DNA of 64,000 nt from Oscillospiraceae bacterium (lineage in GTDB: Bacteria; Bacillota; Clostridia; Oscillospirales; Ruminococcaceae), in assembly GCA_017828975.1 (NCBI GenBank), contig JAGAJN010000022.1, positions 1 to 64,000 of the forward strand. Reading direction: 5' to 3'. Under the pieces are notes generated by a model. The model saw nothing but the letters and a program-made list of their open reading frames with translations, was not told the DNA's origin and did no database searches. Positions 26,871-35,390 of the stretch are shown here, in pieces (within the stretch, counting starts at the first letter, position 1; every line of letters begins with the position of its first letter). The position numbers and the translations under genes are program-made.

Positions 26871-27044
26871 ATGGCAGAAATTCGTGTTGGCAAAAACGAA
26901 TCACTCGAAACAGCACTCAAGCGTTTTAAGAGATCCTGCGCAAAGGACGGCGTTATCGCTGAGGTTCGTAAGAGAGAACACTATGAGAAGCCTTCGGTAA
27001 AGCGTAAGAAGAAGTCCGAAGCTGCTCGTAAGCGTAAGTTCTGA
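26871..27044 (+). CDS. rpsU: 30S ribosomal protein S21
   Basis: A 57-residue very basic protein starting [19 protein letters not shown] and ending [10 protein letters not shown], standard bS21. It sits near the 3' end of 16S rRNA and helps recognition of the Shine-Dalgarno region. GGGAGG precedes the ATG. It has its own strong promoter and is followed by a terminator, so it is probably monocistronic apart from read-through. Confidence 0.96.
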   Translation: MAEIRVGKNESLETALKRFKRSCAKDGVIAEVRKREHYEKPSVKRKKKSEAARKRKF

Positions 27045-27115
27045 TAGCAAGTGTCAGACTCCGGGTCGTTTTCGGCTCGTAATGGCTCTGGCTTTTGTCG
27101 GAGCTTAAAAAACAT

Positions 27116-27155
27116 CGAAAAAGCGGGCAGGCAAACTGTCCGCTTTTTTATTTTT
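27116..27155 (+). terminator. Intrinsic terminator after rpsU
   Basis: GCGGGCAG (27123-27130) pairs with CTGTCCGC (27136-27143), loop GCAAA, flanked by an A-run and followed by a run of seven T. The next gene must be read by read-through or from a promoter I do not see. Confidence 0.85.
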
Positions 27156-27167
27156 GAGGTGAAAAAT

Positions 27168-27689
27168 TTGCTGTTCACACCCACAAAAGCATATCTCAGC
27201 ATACTTGACGTTACGCCCGAAGTGCTTGATGAAATGGGCGTAAACGCAATTATTCTCGATATAGACAACACTATGACCACCCATGACAATCCCCGTCCCA
27301 TTGACGGGCTTTTCGACTGGCTGGACAGTATGCGCAGCCATGGCGTAAAGCTGATGATAGTGTCAAACAATCACGTCCCGAGGGTGACGCCCTTTGCGGA
27401 GATGCTGGGGATAGATTTCGTTCCCGAGGGGGCAAAGCCGCTTACAAAGGGTTACAGGCAGGCGGCGGAGAAGCTTGGTGTTCCGAAAAAGAACATTGTC
27501 ACTATCGGTGATCAGCTTTTTACGGATATTCTGGGGGCGAAGCTTTTCGGGATAAAATCTATCCTTGTGAAGCCTATTGAGCTTGAAAGGACGAGGTTTT
27601 TCAAGTTCAAGAGGGCGATGGAGAAACTGTTTCTGCCGAAGGAATATCTCGGGGAAACGGTGCCGACCATTGACGGAAAAGTCATATAA
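27168..27689 (+). CDS. YqeG-family HAD-type phosphatase
   Basis: A 173-residue HAD-superfamily IIIA phosphatase. The catalytic DxDxT motif appears as LDIDNTM, motif II as MIVSNNH, and motif III/IV around TIGDQLFTDILGAKLFG. YqeG proteins are soluble; the physiological substrate is not established. The start is TTG at 27168 with GAGGTG before it; reading further upstream would run into the terminator hairpin. Confidence 0.88.
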   Translation: MLFTPTKAYLSILDVTPEVLDEMGVNAIILDIDNTMTTHDNPRPIDGLFDWLDSMRSHGVKLMIVSNNHVPRVTPFAEMLGIDFVPEGAKPLTKGYRQAAEKLGVPKKNIVTIGDQLFTDILGAKLFGIKSILVKPIELERTRFFKFKRAMEKLFLPKEYLGETVPTIDGKVI

Positions 27690-27701
27690 AGGAGAATAGC
27701 T

Positions 27702-28772
27702 ATGGACATTGATTCTATCAAAGACATTATTGCAAAATCTATGATGGACGCTATCGAGCAGCACGGCGGTGATACCTCCATATTCAAGGACGGAAAAAGC
27801 CATTCCTCCGACGAGATCATCAGCATGCTGGACGGCGAAATGAGAAAGCTTGCCGATGCTCAGAAAGCCGAGTTCGAGCGTGAAAAGCAGGAGCAGATAC
27901 AGGCTTCAAATGACAATAAGAAGTACGACATTGACGAAATTATCGCAAGGATAGACAGTGAGCTGCCGCCAAAGCCTATGGTCAGGCTGACCCCGAAAAA
28001 GGCGGAAAATCTCAGCGTTTTCGAGAATAAGCTGGGCGGCGTGCCCTATTTGCCCAAGGATTTTCCGTATCCCGCGGTAAAAAGCGGTCAGTACGAAGGA
28101 AAACCCCTCAGACTGCTTGCACAGCTGAATTTTGAGAAGCTGCCGCATATCCCGTATTTTCCCGAAAAGGGCATTTTGCAGTTTTTCGGCTTTGACGGCG
28201 ATGAGTATATGCTTTTCGGAATGGATTATGATGATCTTGCAGTGCAGAACGGTTTCCGTGTTATTTACCATGAAAATATTCTGACGGATGAAAGCTTGCT
28301 CATTTCTGCAAACGAGCTGCCTGAGTTTTCGGACGAATACGGTGCATTTCCCTTTGACGGGGAATTTCTCCTTGAAACAGAGGATCCGTCCGAATGTGCG
28401 GCGACGATTTACGATGTTTCCTTTTGGGACAGGCTTATGAAGTACTGCGGAGAGGCTGCGGGCTGCGAGTTTAATACTGTCGGTGCTTTGGAAAAGGCGG
28501 GCTTCGGCAGCTTGGAATTTCTATGGGAGAAGCGAAGCAACGAATACTCCTGCATAGGCGGTTATCCCTATTTTACGCAGGACGACCCACGTTTTGCGGA
28601 CGCATACAAGCGGTTTGACACGCTGCTTTTGCAGATAAACAGCTTCTATGACCGTGAAACCTGTGATGAAATTATGTGGGGTGATATGGGAGTGGGGAGC
28701 TTCTTTATTCCCCTTGAAAAGCTTAAAAACTGCGATTTCTCCGAAGTAATGTTTACTTGGGATTGTTGTTGA
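27702..28772 (+). CDS. DUF1963/YwqG-like protein (356 aa)
   Basis: Belongs to the YwqG-type group of uncharacterised proteins. The family core starts near residue 90 (ENKLGGVPYLPKDFPYP, then LLAQLNFEKLP, GILQFFGFDGD) and runs to GDMGVGSFFIP near the C-terminus. An N-terminal 80-residue charged helical extension precedes it. Such proteins often occur among immunity-like or stress genes, but no toxin is seen here. AAAGGAG precedes the ATG. Confidence 0.75.
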   Translation: MDIDSIKDIIAKSMMDAIEQHGGDTSIFKDGKSHSSDEIISMLDGEMRKLADAQKAEFEREKQEQIQASNDNKKYDIDEIIARIDSELPPKPMVRLTPKKAENLSVFENKLGGVPYLPKDFPYPAVKSGQYEGKPLRLLAQLNFEKLPHIPYFPEKGILQFFGFDGDEYMLFGMDYDDLAVQNGFRVIYHENILTDESLLISANELPEFSDEYGAFPFDGEFLLETEDPSECAATIYDVSFWDRLMKYCGEAAGCEFNTVGALEKAGFGSLEFLWEKRSNEYSCIGGYPYFTQDDPRFADAYKRFDTLLLQINSFYDRETCDEIMWGDMGVGSFFIPLEKLKNCDFSEVMFTWDCC

Positions 28773-28789
28773 AATAGGGAGGAAAATCT

Positions 28790-29434
28790 ATGATAACCAA
28801 AAAATGCCGTCAATGCGGAAAAGAGTTCACTCTGACCGACGGCGAAATAGATTTTTTCAAGAGCAAGGGACTTGAACTTCCGAACCGCTGTGCCGATTGC
28901 AGGAAGAAAAACAAGGCGGCAAAGAACACTCCCGCAGCTAACGGTAAAAATCGTCCGATAGCTATCGTTGCTGTTGTTCTGCTGATAATAGCAGCATTGG
29001 TATTCGGATATATCATCTCGCAGATAAACGGCGCAAAGCTGTCAAACAACGATGTTTCCGATATAGCCGAAAGCGTTCGGACAACGGTTTCCGAGGTGAC
29101 CCAAAAATCTGCCGTGACCGAGGTCGAAACGACTGCCGAAGTTACCGAAACGGAAAGTCCTGCAAAGCAGTATCGTTTCAGAAACTCGGATCTGCTGATT
29201 TCCCATTACGAAAAGCATGGCATTGAAATGGGCTTTGCCTCGGCGGAGGAGTATGAGAAAGCAGCCGCTGCCGTTATCAATGCGCCCGATGTCCTTCATA
29301 AATACGAAAAAGAGGACAACGACGACGTTTATTATCTGGAAAGCACCAATGAATTTGTCATAGTGTCAACCGACGGATTTATCCGCACATATTTTAAGCC
29401 AAACAGCGGAAAGGATTATTTTGACAGACAGTAG
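28790..29434 (+). CDS. Zinc-ribbon membrane protein (214 aa)
   Basis: Begins with a zinc-ribbon containing CRQCG and CADCRKK (about residues 5-45), a domain seen in many uncharacterised Firmicutes proteins. One transmembrane helix (about 57-78) follows, then an outer Thr/Glu-rich linker and a small C-terminal domain. The likely topology is zinc-ribbon inside and C-terminal domain outside. Function unknown. GGGAGG lies before the ATG, 17 bases after the DUF1963 gene. Confidence 0.68.
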   Translation: MITKKCRQCGKEFTLTDGEIDFFKSKGLELPNRCADCRKKNKAAKNTPAANGKNRPIAIVAVVLLIIAALVFGYIISQINGAKLSNNDVSDIAESVRTTVSEVTQKSAVTEVETTAEVTETESPAKQYRFRNSDLLISHYEKHGIEMGFASAEEYEKAAAAVINAPDVLHKYEKEDNDDVYYLESTNEFVIVSTDGFIRTYFKPNSGKDYFDRQ

Positions 29435-29454
29435 ACTGCGAAAGGAATGATAAA

Positions 29455-30315
29455 ATGAACGCAAAATTCGGTCCCGCAGGTACTGCGGAAAGTTTTAAGG
29501 AAATGGGCTACAAAAAGTCCGTTCAGCTGCCCGAATATCTCGGGAAATTTGGTCTTGACTGCTTTGAATATCAGTGCGGACAGGGCGTTAGAGTTACTGA
29601 GAAGGCGGCACAGGAAATAGGAAAGGCATTTTCTGACAGCGGGCTTACGCTGTCCGTCCATGCACCGTATTTCATCTCCCTGTCAAGCGTTGAGGAGGAG
29701 AAGCGGCTGAACAGTATCAACTACATACTTCAGTCTGCAAGGGCAGCCGATCAAATGGGTGCGGACAGGATAGTTATCCACAGCGGCTCATGCTCGAAAA
29801 TGTCCCGTGAAGCGGCTCTGGAGCTGGCAAAGGACACTATGCGCCTTGCCAAAAAAGCCCTTGACGAGGAGGGACTGTCCCATATCCACTGCTGTCCCGA
29901 AACTATGGGCAAGGTAAATCAGCTGGGCACTCTTGAAGAGGTGCTGGAGATATGCACGGTGGACGAAAGCTTCATTCCATGCATTGATTTCGGGCATCTG
30001 AACGCTCGTACCTTCGGTGGGATAACCTCTGCATCTGATTACGAAAAAATGCTGGATATGGTGGAAAATAAGCTGGGACACGACCGCCTTGTTAACTTCC
30101 ATTCCCATTTCTCGAAGATAATGTTCACAAACCCCGGCGGCGAAAAAAAGCATCTCACATTTGCCGATAATGAGGGCTTCGGTCCCGATTTTGAGCCGCT
30201 TATGGAGCTTATTGCGAAGAAAAATCTGCACCCCACGTTCATCTGCGAATCGGCGGGAACTCAGACCGAGGACGCAAAGACTATGCGGGACAGCTATTAC
30301 GGCTTTTTAAAATAA
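29455..30315 (+). CDS. Endonuclease IV-like TIM-barrel protein
   Basis: A 286-residue xylose-isomerase-like TIM barrel of the AP endonuclease 2 family. Expected zinc ligands are visible in LSVHAPYF, IVIHSGS, CCPETMGK, IDFGHLN and NFHSHFS. Family members include endonuclease IV (Nfo), which nicks DNA at abasic sites; this one is about the right length, so DNA repair is likely, but a sugar isomerase-like function cannot be excluded. It is 15 bases upstream of aroQ. Confidence 0.8.
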   Translation: MNAKFGPAGTAESFKEMGYKKSVQLPEYLGKFGLDCFEYQCGQGVRVTEKAAQEIGKAFSDSGLTLSVHAPYFISLSSVEEEKRLNSINYILQSARAADQMGADRIVIHSGSCSKMSREAALELAKDTMRLAKKALDEEGLSHIHCCPETMGKVNQLGTLEEVLEICTVDESFIPCIDFGHLNARTFGGITSASDYEKMLDMVENKLGHDRLVNFHSHFSKIMFTNPGGEKKHLTFADNEGFGPDFEPLMELIAKKNLHPTFICESAGTQTEDAKTMRDSYYGFLK

Positions 30316-30330
30316 ACGGAGGAAATTTTT

Positions 30331-30774
30331 ATGAGAAAAATTCTTGTTATCAACGGTCCCAATCTCAATCTTTTGGGGGAGAGAGAGCCGGGAACTTACG
30401 GAAACGAAAGCTATGCGTCCATCTGCGCGGAAATAGGCGAGAGGGCGGCGGCGCTTGGAATGGAGTGCGAGTTTTACCAGTCCAACCACGAGGGCGGAAT
30501 TATCGACAGGATCCACGAGGCTAGGAAGGATATGTGCGGTATAATCCTCAATGCAGGTGCGTATACTCATTACAGCTATGCTATCAGGGACGCTATCGCT
30601 GCGGTGAAGATACCCGTCATTGAGGTGCATATTTCCAATATCCACAACAGGGACGAGTTCCGCTCGAAATCGGTCATTGCACCCGTTTGTGCGGGACAGA
30701 TAGCGGGCTTCGGCAAGCTTTCTTACTTCCTTGGCGTCAATGCTCTTGATGAAATGACAAAAAATCGGAAGTGA
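30331..30774 (+). CDS. aroQ: 3-Dehydroquinate dehydratase, type II
   Basis: Third step of the shikimate pathway, converting 3-dehydroquinate to 3-dehydroshikimate. The 147-residue protein has the type II start ILVINGPNLNLLGEREPG with the catalytic Tyr in EPGTYG, the loop FYQSNHEGGIID, and the catalytic His in VIEVHISNIHNRDEFR. Normal length. CGGAGG precedes the ATG. No other aro genes are next to it. Confidence 0.95.
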   Translation: MRKILVINGPNLNLLGEREPGTYGNESYASICAEIGERAAALGMECEFYQSNHEGGIIDRIHEARKDMCGIILNAGAYTHYSYAIRDAIAAVKIPVIEVHISNIHNRDEFRSKSVIAPVCAGQIAGFGKLSYFLGVNALDEMTKNRK

Positions 30775-30862
30775 TTTTTGTGCAATAAGACAGTGAAATT
30801 CCGCAACTATGTACGGAATGTGTTTAATTGTGCAATTTTATATGATTTTTATAAAAAAGGGC

Positions 30863-30891
30863 TTGCAAAATGCTGAAAAATATAGTAAAAT
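30863..30891 (+). promoter_or_regulatory. Sigma-A promoter of efp
   Basis: TTGCAA at 30863-30868 and TAAAAT at 30886-30891, spaced 17 bases. A leader hairpin follows at 30903-30926 (ATCGGGAA with TTCCCGAT) before the GGAGG of efp. Confidence 0.7.
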
Positions 30892-30953
30892 AAAAGCAAG
30901 CCATCGGGAACAATGCTTTTCCCGATAAGTATTGAAAATTTTGGAGGTAATTT

Positions 30954-31511
30954 ATGATAACAGCAGGCGATTTCAGAAACGGCGTAACCTTTGAAGAGGA
31001 CGGCAACGTACTTCAGGTAGTTGAGTTCCAGCACGTTAAGCCCGGCAAGGGAGCTGCTTTCGTAAGAACTAAGGTAAAGAACGTTATTACAGGCTCCGTA
31101 GTTGAAAAGAGCTACAACCCTTCCGCAAAGTTCCCCTCTGCATTCGTTGAGAGAAAGGATATGCAGTATTCCTACACCGACGGCGATCTCTACTATTTCA
31201 TGGATCCCGAGACCTACGAGCAGGTGCCTATCAGCCACACTGAGCTTCCCGACAACTTCAAGTTCGTTAAGGAAGAGATGATCTGCAAGGTTTGCTCCTA
31301 CAAGGGCAAGGTATTCACCGTAGAGCCCCCCAACTTTGTTGAGCTGGTAGTTACCGAAACAGACCCCGGCTTCAAGGGCGATACAGCTACTAATGCAACT
31401 AAGCCCGCTACTCTCGAAACAGGCGCAGAGATCAAGGTTCCCCTGTTCATCGACCAGGGCGAAACTATCAGAATCGACACAAGAACAGGCGAGTACATGG
31501 AAAGAGCGTAA
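30954..31511 (+). CDS. efp: Translation elongation factor EF-P
   Basis: EF-P enters the ribosomal E site and rescues stalling at polyproline stretches. The 185-residue protein has the three beta-barrel domains; the tip loop reads [16 protein letters not shown] with Lys at the modifiable position, and the C-terminus carries [14 protein letters not shown]. Codon use is strongly biased (AAG, AAC, GAG), matching high expression. TTGGAGG precedes the ATG. Confidence 0.96.
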   Translation: MITAGDFRNGVTFEEDGNVLQVVEFQHVKPGKGAAFVRTKVKNVITGSVVEKSYNPSAKFPSAFVERKDMQYSYTDGDLYYFMDPETYEQVPISHTELPDNFKFVKEEMICKVCSYKGKVFTVEPPNFVELVVTETDPGFKGDTATNATKPATLETGAEIKVPLFIDQGETIRIDTRTGEYMERA

Positions 31512-31566
31512 GCTTTTGGCATGAATTCTCATTTACGAATATATTGAATTAAAGGAGGCTGCGGCT

Positions 31567-32037
31567 ATGAAGCTGACTGAAAAAGTATCTTATCTGAGAG
31601 GTCTTATTGACGGTATGGAGATCAAGGACTCCAAGCAGGGTAAGGTCATTGCAATGATCGCCGATATTCTCGGTGAAATGGCTGAGGATATTGAGGATAT
31701 TCAGGATCAGGTTGACGAGGTAGTTGACGTTGTTGACGCTATCGATGAGGATCTCGGTGAGGTCGAGAAGGATTTCTATGACTTCGACGAGGACGACTGC
31801 TGCTGCGGCGACGATGACTGCGACTGCTGCGACGATGATGATTACGACGATGATGACGACTTCGACTTCGACGAGGACGACGACCTTTACGAGGTAGTAT
31901 GCCCCACCTGCGGCGATTCCATTATGCTCAACGAGCAGATGGTTGAGGAAGGTACCATGAACTGCCCTAACTGCGGTGAGCTTCTCGAATTCGACCTTGA
32001 GGACGAAGAAGAGGAAGAGGATTCCGATAAGGAATAA
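31567..32037 (+). CDS. CD1247-like acidic Cys-rich zinc-ribbon protein (156 aa)
   Basis: The N-terminal 50 residues (MKLTEKVSYLRGLIDGMEI, then KVIAMIADILGEMAED) match the N-terminal domain of the CD1247-type family. A run of Asp, Glu and Cys then spans about residues 70-110, including DDCCCGDDDCDCCDD. A C-terminal zinc ribbon follows (CPTCGDS and CPNCGEL) and an acidic tail. The mid-region has seven Cys among acidic residues, suggesting metal binding. Function unknown. AAAGGAGG precedes the ATG, 55 bases after efp. Confidence 0.72.
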   Translation: MKLTEKVSYLRGLIDGMEIKDSKQGKVIAMIADILGEMAEDIEDIQDQVDEVVDVVDAIDEDLGEVEKDFYDFDEDDCCCGDDDCDCCDDDDYDDDDDFDFDEDDDLYEVVCPTCGDSIMLNEQMVEEGTMNCPNCGELLEFDLEDEEEEEDSDKE

Positions 32038-32101
32038 TTTAACTTAGCATATTTCAAGGCATTTGCTTTGAGATAAAATAAAAAATATCTGCAAATCTGT
32101 T

Positions 32102-32235
32102 TCAGGGCGGGGTGAAATTCCTCACCGGCGGTAATGCGCTTTTGCGTTAGTCCGCGACCGAAATGACTGATAAAGAGTTGTTTCGCTGATTTCGGTGCGA
32201 TTCCGAAACCGACGGTCAAAGTCCGGATGAAAGAA
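32102..32235 (+). promoter_or_regulatory. FMN riboswitch (RFN element)
   Basis: The conserved RFN segments appear in order: TTCAGGGCGGGGTGAAATTC at the start, CACCGGCGGTAAT, then AGTCCGCGACC, GATTCGGTGCGATTCCGAAACCGACGG in pieces, and AGTCCGGATGAAAGAA at the end. FMN binding normally reduces expression of riboflavin genes. Here the next gene is the riboflavin transporter ribU, with an intrinsic terminator between, so control by transcription termination is expected. Confidence 0.96.
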
Positions 32236-32292
32236 ACCAGAGGAGTAAACGGTATTTTTCCCCATTGCGGGAGTTTGCCGCTGAACTGTCTG

Positions 32293-32324
32293 TCCCCCGA
32301 ACAAGTGCGTTCGGGGGATTTTTG
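32293..32324 (+). terminator. Expression-platform terminator of FMN riboswitch
   Basis: A perfect 10-bp stem (32293-32302 with 32309-32318), loop AAGTGC, followed by six T. It should form when FMN is bound and stop transcription before ribU. Confidence 0.88.
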
Positions 32325-32357
32325 TTTCAGATTTACGGATAGGAAAGAGGTATTTTT

Positions 32358-33053
32358 ATGGCAAACACAGCAATTGGGGAGAGAGATTCCTACAAGACAA
32401 GAAAAATGGTAATAATGGCGGTTTTCTGCGCTCTGGCGTACATATCCGTGTTCGTTATCCGCATACCTGTGGTTTCATTTCTGAGCTATGAGCCGAAGGA
32501 CGTTATTATCGTTACGGGTGGATTTCTGTTCGGTCCTGCGGCGGCACTGCTTATCTCGGTGGTGGTTTCGCTAATTGAGCTTGTTACCATCAGCGACACG
32601 GGAATTATCGGTGCAGTTATGAACGTTATTTCCACATGTGCATTTGTTGTTCCCGCTGCATTTATCTACAAGAAATACCGCACTATGAAGGGCGCAGTTA
32701 TCGGACTGTTATGCGGTATCCTGCTTATGACGGTTATGATGCTCCTGTGGAATTACCTTATCACACCGCTGTATATGGGCGTTCCCAGAGAAGTTGTCGT
32801 TACAATGCTGCCTACGGTTTTCCTGCCTTTTAATCTGCTTAAAGGCTTCATTAACGGCACACTTACTCTTCTTATCTACAAGCCTCTTGTAAATGCACTC
32901 AGAAAGGGTTCAATGCTTCCTCCTTCCGAGAATGAAGCTTCCGTTAACAGCAAAAGACAGCTTATCGGTATGTATGCTGCCGTTGCGTTTGTGCTTGTTA
33001 CCTGCGTAATGTTCGTTCTGGTTTTAAACGGAACACTTACCTTTGGTGCTTGA
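32358..33053 (+). CDS. ribU: Riboflavin ECF transporter S component RibU
   Basis: Membrane substrate-binding subunit of an energy-coupling-factor transporter for riboflavin. The 231-residue protein has about six transmembrane helices, with MAVFCALAYISVFV in the first and the family stretch FLSYEPKDVIIVTGGFLFGP. The upstream FMN riboswitch supports riboflavin specificity. ECF ATPase and T subunits are not in this window and are probably shared. AAAGAGG precedes the ATG. Confidence 0.94.
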   Translation: MANTAIGERDSYKTRKMVIMAVFCALAYISVFVIRIPVVSFLSYEPKDVIIVTGGFLFGPAAALLISVVVSLIELVTISDTGIIGAVMNVISTCAFVVPAAFIYKKYRTMKGAVIGLLCGILLMTVMMLLWNYLITPLYMGVPREVVVTMLPTVFLPFNLLKGFINGTLTLLIYKPLVNALRKGSMLPPSENEASVNSKRQLIGMYAAVAFVLVTCVMFVLVLNGTLTFGA

Positions 33054-33078
33054 CAAATACTTCATTTTGTGATACAAT
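33050..33078 (+). promoter_or_regulatory. Sigma-A promoter of fluoride-riboswitch unit
   Basis: TTGACA at 33050-33055 overlaps the ribU stop codon, and TACAAT at 33073-33078 lies 17 bases on. The RNA would start near 33085, right at the aptamer. Confidence 0.85.
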
Positions 33079-33086
33079 AGCATAAA

Positions 33087-33151
33087 GGAAATGAGGTTCT
33101 TCCTGCGGACACTTGTCCCGAACCGCTGAAATTTCAGCCGATGACTTCTGC
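33087..33151 (+). promoter_or_regulatory. Fluoride riboswitch (crcB motif)
   Basis: The segment fits the fluoride-aptamer pattern: GGAAATGAGGTTCTTCC corresponds to the conserved GGxxATGAGG..C..CC 5' part, and CGCTGAAATTTCAGCCGATG with CTTCTGC corresponds to the second hairpin and 3' part ending in GATG.CCTC. GAGGTT (33092-33097) can pair with GACTTC (33143-33148). A small extra hairpin GGACA/TGTCC lies between the two parts. The 3' strand of the aptamer is also the 5' arm of a terminator, as expected for a ligand-ON switch. Confidence 0.85.
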
Positions 33152-33181
33152 GAACTTTACGCAGAAGCTGTCGGCTTTTTT
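33137..33181 (+). terminator. Terminator overlapping fluoride riboswitch
   Basis: GCCGA (33137-33141) pairs with TCGGC (33171-33175) and CTTCTGCG (33145-33152) pairs with CGCAGAAG (33160-33167), followed by a T-run. The stem shares bases with the aptamer, so aptamer folding and termination are mutually exclusive. Confidence 0.85.
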
Positions 33182-33196
33182 GTTGGAGGGGTATTT

Positions 33197-34384
33197 ATGA
33201 TAGCAAGCATTGGAATAATACTTATGTCGGGGCTGATACTCGGCAAGCTTACGGGAAAGCTGAAGCTGCCGCCGCTTCTAGGAATGATAGCTGCGGGAAT
33301 GATAATAGGTCCGTACTGCCTGAACCTTCTCGACGAGGTGACATTGACCATCTCGGCAGATATTCGGAAAATCGCACTTGTGATAATCCTTGCGAAGGCA
33401 GGGCTGACGCTTAATGCTGCCGACCTGAAAAGGGTGGGACGTCCCGCTGTGCTGATGTGCTTTCTGCCCGCACTTTTTGAGATAGGCGGATTTATGCTGC
33501 TTGCGCCGAAATTTCTCGGACTGTCCCTGACCGAAGCGGCGCTCCTCGGTTCGGTCATTGCCGCAGTATCTCCCGCTGTTGTGGTACCGAGAATGACAAA
33601 GCTTATTGAGGACAACTGCGGCACGGACAAGGGGATACCGCAGCTTATCCTTGCGGGTGCGGCGGCGGACGATGTGTTCGTCATCGCCGTGTTCTCCGCA
33701 GTTGCGGGGCTGCTCGGAAGCGGTGATTTTTCCGCTGCGGGAATTGCTTCTGTGCCCGTTTCGGTAATTTCGGGGGCGTTGGGCGGTATTCTCTGCGGAT
33801 TGATATTTTCGGCATTTTTCGGGAAATTCCACTTCCGTGATACGGAAAAGATCGTGGTGTTTCTGGCGGTTTCCTTCCTGCTGACGGCTCTGGAATCATC
33901 GCTGGACGGTATTTTTGCCTTCTCGGGACTGCTCGCTGTTATGGCAATGGGTGTTACAGTGCGTGTCCGGCTGCCCTTTGCGGCTTCCCGAATGGCGGCG
34001 AAGTTCTCGAAGATCTGGACGGCTGCGGAGATATTGCTGTTCGTGCTGGTGGGTGCGGCTGTAAATCTCACGTATGCAGCAAAGGCGGGAGCGGCGGTCA
34101 TTCTCATAATCCCCTGCGCACTGCTGTTCAGAATGATTGGAGTGCTATGCTGTCTGATAAAAACACCGCTGAACTTCAAGGAGCGGCTGTTCTGTATGGT
34201 CGCTTATATGCCCAAGGCGACGGTTCAGGCGGCTATCGGCGGTGTTCCGCTGGCAATGGGATTTGGCTGCGGCGAAACGGTGCTTACGGCGGCTGTTATC
34301 TCGATACTTCTCACGGCTCCGCTGGGTGCATGGGGCATTGACTGCTTGTCACAAAAGCTTCTCAAAACAAATCAAGTAAATTAA
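33197..34384 (+). CDS. Cation:proton antiporter (CPA family), fluoride-responsive
   Basis: A 395-residue integral membrane protein with about 12 hydrophobic helices, related to the KefB/NhaP type of monovalent cation/proton antiporters (PLLGMIAAGMIIGPY near the start, LILAGAAADDVFVIAVFSAVA in the middle). The probable fluoride riboswitch upstream places it among fluoride-stress transporters; antiporters are a known minority class behind such riboswitches. Start ATG at 33197 with TGGAGGGG before it; longer reading frames upstream run through the riboswitch terminator. The exact ion is unknown. Confidence 0.85.
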   Translation: MIASIGIILMSGLILGKLTGKLKLPPLLGMIAAGMIIGPYCLNLLDEVTLTISADIRKIALVIILAKAGLTLNAADLKRVGRPAVLMCFLPALFEIGGFMLLAPKFLGLSLTEAALLGSVIAAVSPAVVVPRMTKLIEDNCGTDKGIPQLILAGAAADDVFVIAVFSAVAGLLGSGDFSAAGIASVPVSVISGALGGILCGLIFSAFFGKFHFRDTEKIVVFLAVSFLLTALESSLDGIFAFSGLLAVMAMGVTVRVRLPFAASRMAAKFSKIWTAAEILLFVLVGAAVNLTYAAKAGAAVILIIPCALLFRMIGVLCCLIKTPLNFKERLFCMVAYMPKATVQAAIGGVPLAMGFGCGETVLTAAVISILLTAPLGAWGIDCLSQKLLKTNQVN

Positions 34385-34650
34385 CGATGCGTATTTTTGA
34401 CGTTCATAATATAGTAGTACAATAGAAAAGTCGAATATTTTATGAAGATATTGTTTAAAAAGTGCGATAATTAGTTGTCATTTACTCACAAAATTATAGG
34501 TTGTCGCAGACGACCGATGACGTATCTACCGCATTTTATGGGAATTACGAAAAAATTTACGGGCAAGAAAAAGAAATTTGTTTACAATGACTTTTAAATA
34601 TGATACCATAAAAAGGCAATAATACATTATATATGAACGGTGGTGTTGGT
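34385..34650. other. AT-rich intergenic region, no confirmed feature
   Basis: A poor promoter-like pair (TTGACG 34397, TACAAT 34418, only 15 bases apart) and a 7-bp hairpin GGTTGTC/GACGACC (34499-34515) are visible. There is no clear terminator for the antiporter gene and no ORF with a ribosome site. Confidence 0.4.
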
Positions 34651-35346
34651 TTGAAATATTTCGGAGATGATCTGTCCCCGCTCCATAAGCAGCTTTCGCT
34701 TGTTATTCGCAAATCCGACTGCTTCAACGAGGCAAAGGAGCTTTTTCTGGATATTCACGGAAAGCTGCATCTTGCGGAGGTGAGCGGCGGCGAAAGCGGT
34801 GCGGTCGATAGCCTGACAGCCGATCTCAGCGAGAAGGAGTACCATATTATGCCTACCTCGCGGGACGAAACTATCGCATGGTCCATCTGGCATATTGCAA
34901 GAATTGAGGACCTGACTATGGGAATTCTGGCTGCCGGCGGACGTCAGGTGTTTAACGATGAACGGAAAAGCTTGATGAGATCGCCGTTTTCCGATACCGG
35001 AAATGCTATGAGCGATGATGAGATACTGCTTTTCAGCAATACTGTTGATTTTGAGGAACTGCTGCGTTACAGAAGCGACGTGGGAGAACGCACCCGTGAG
35101 ATCTGGGGTGAACTGCGTCCCGAGGATATGCGCCGCAGGGTCTCCGACAGCGGACTTGAGTGCATTTTCAAGGAGGGCGGCGTTACATCGCAGGAAAATT
35201 CTGCGTGGCTGCTGGATTTCTGGGGCGGCAAGGACGTTGCAGGGCTTATGCTTATGCCTGCAACACGGCATCAGATAGTCCATCTGAATGCCTGCTTTAA
35301 GTATAAGGAATTTATGCGGACGAAAAAGCGTTATTACAGAGATTAA
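34651..35346 (+). CDS. DinB-like hypothetical protein (231 aa)
   Basis: A soluble protein with ETIAWSIWHIARIEDLTMG around residues 70-90 and LMLMPATRHQIVHLN near the C-terminus. These regions resemble the helical-bundle DinB/YfiT fold whose metal site is built from scattered His residues. I place the start at TTG 34651 because GGTGGT lies 6 bases upstream; an ATG at 34633 without a ribosome site would add six residues. Function unknown. A diguanylate cyclase gene follows after 44 bases. Confidence 0.6.
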   Translation: MKYFGDDLSPLHKQLSLVIRKSDCFNEAKELFLDIHGKLHLAEVSGGESGAVDSLTADLSEKEYHIMPTSRDETIAWSIWHIARIEDLTMGILAAGGRQVFNDERKSLMRSPFSDTGNAMSDDEILLFSNTVDFEELLRYRSDVGERTREIWGELRPEDMRRRVSDSGLECIFKEGGVTSQENSAWLLDFWGGKDVAGLMLMPATRHQIVHLNACFKYKEFMRTKKRYYRD

Positions 35347-35390
35347 GGCGTGGCGTTGACGGCATTATCCTGCGGAAAGGGGGAACGGTC

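Noticed and set aside
33157-34179. 340-codon open frame antisense to the antiporter gene
   Set aside because: Shadow frame; the plus-strand protein has continuous transmembrane helices and an upstream riboswitch.
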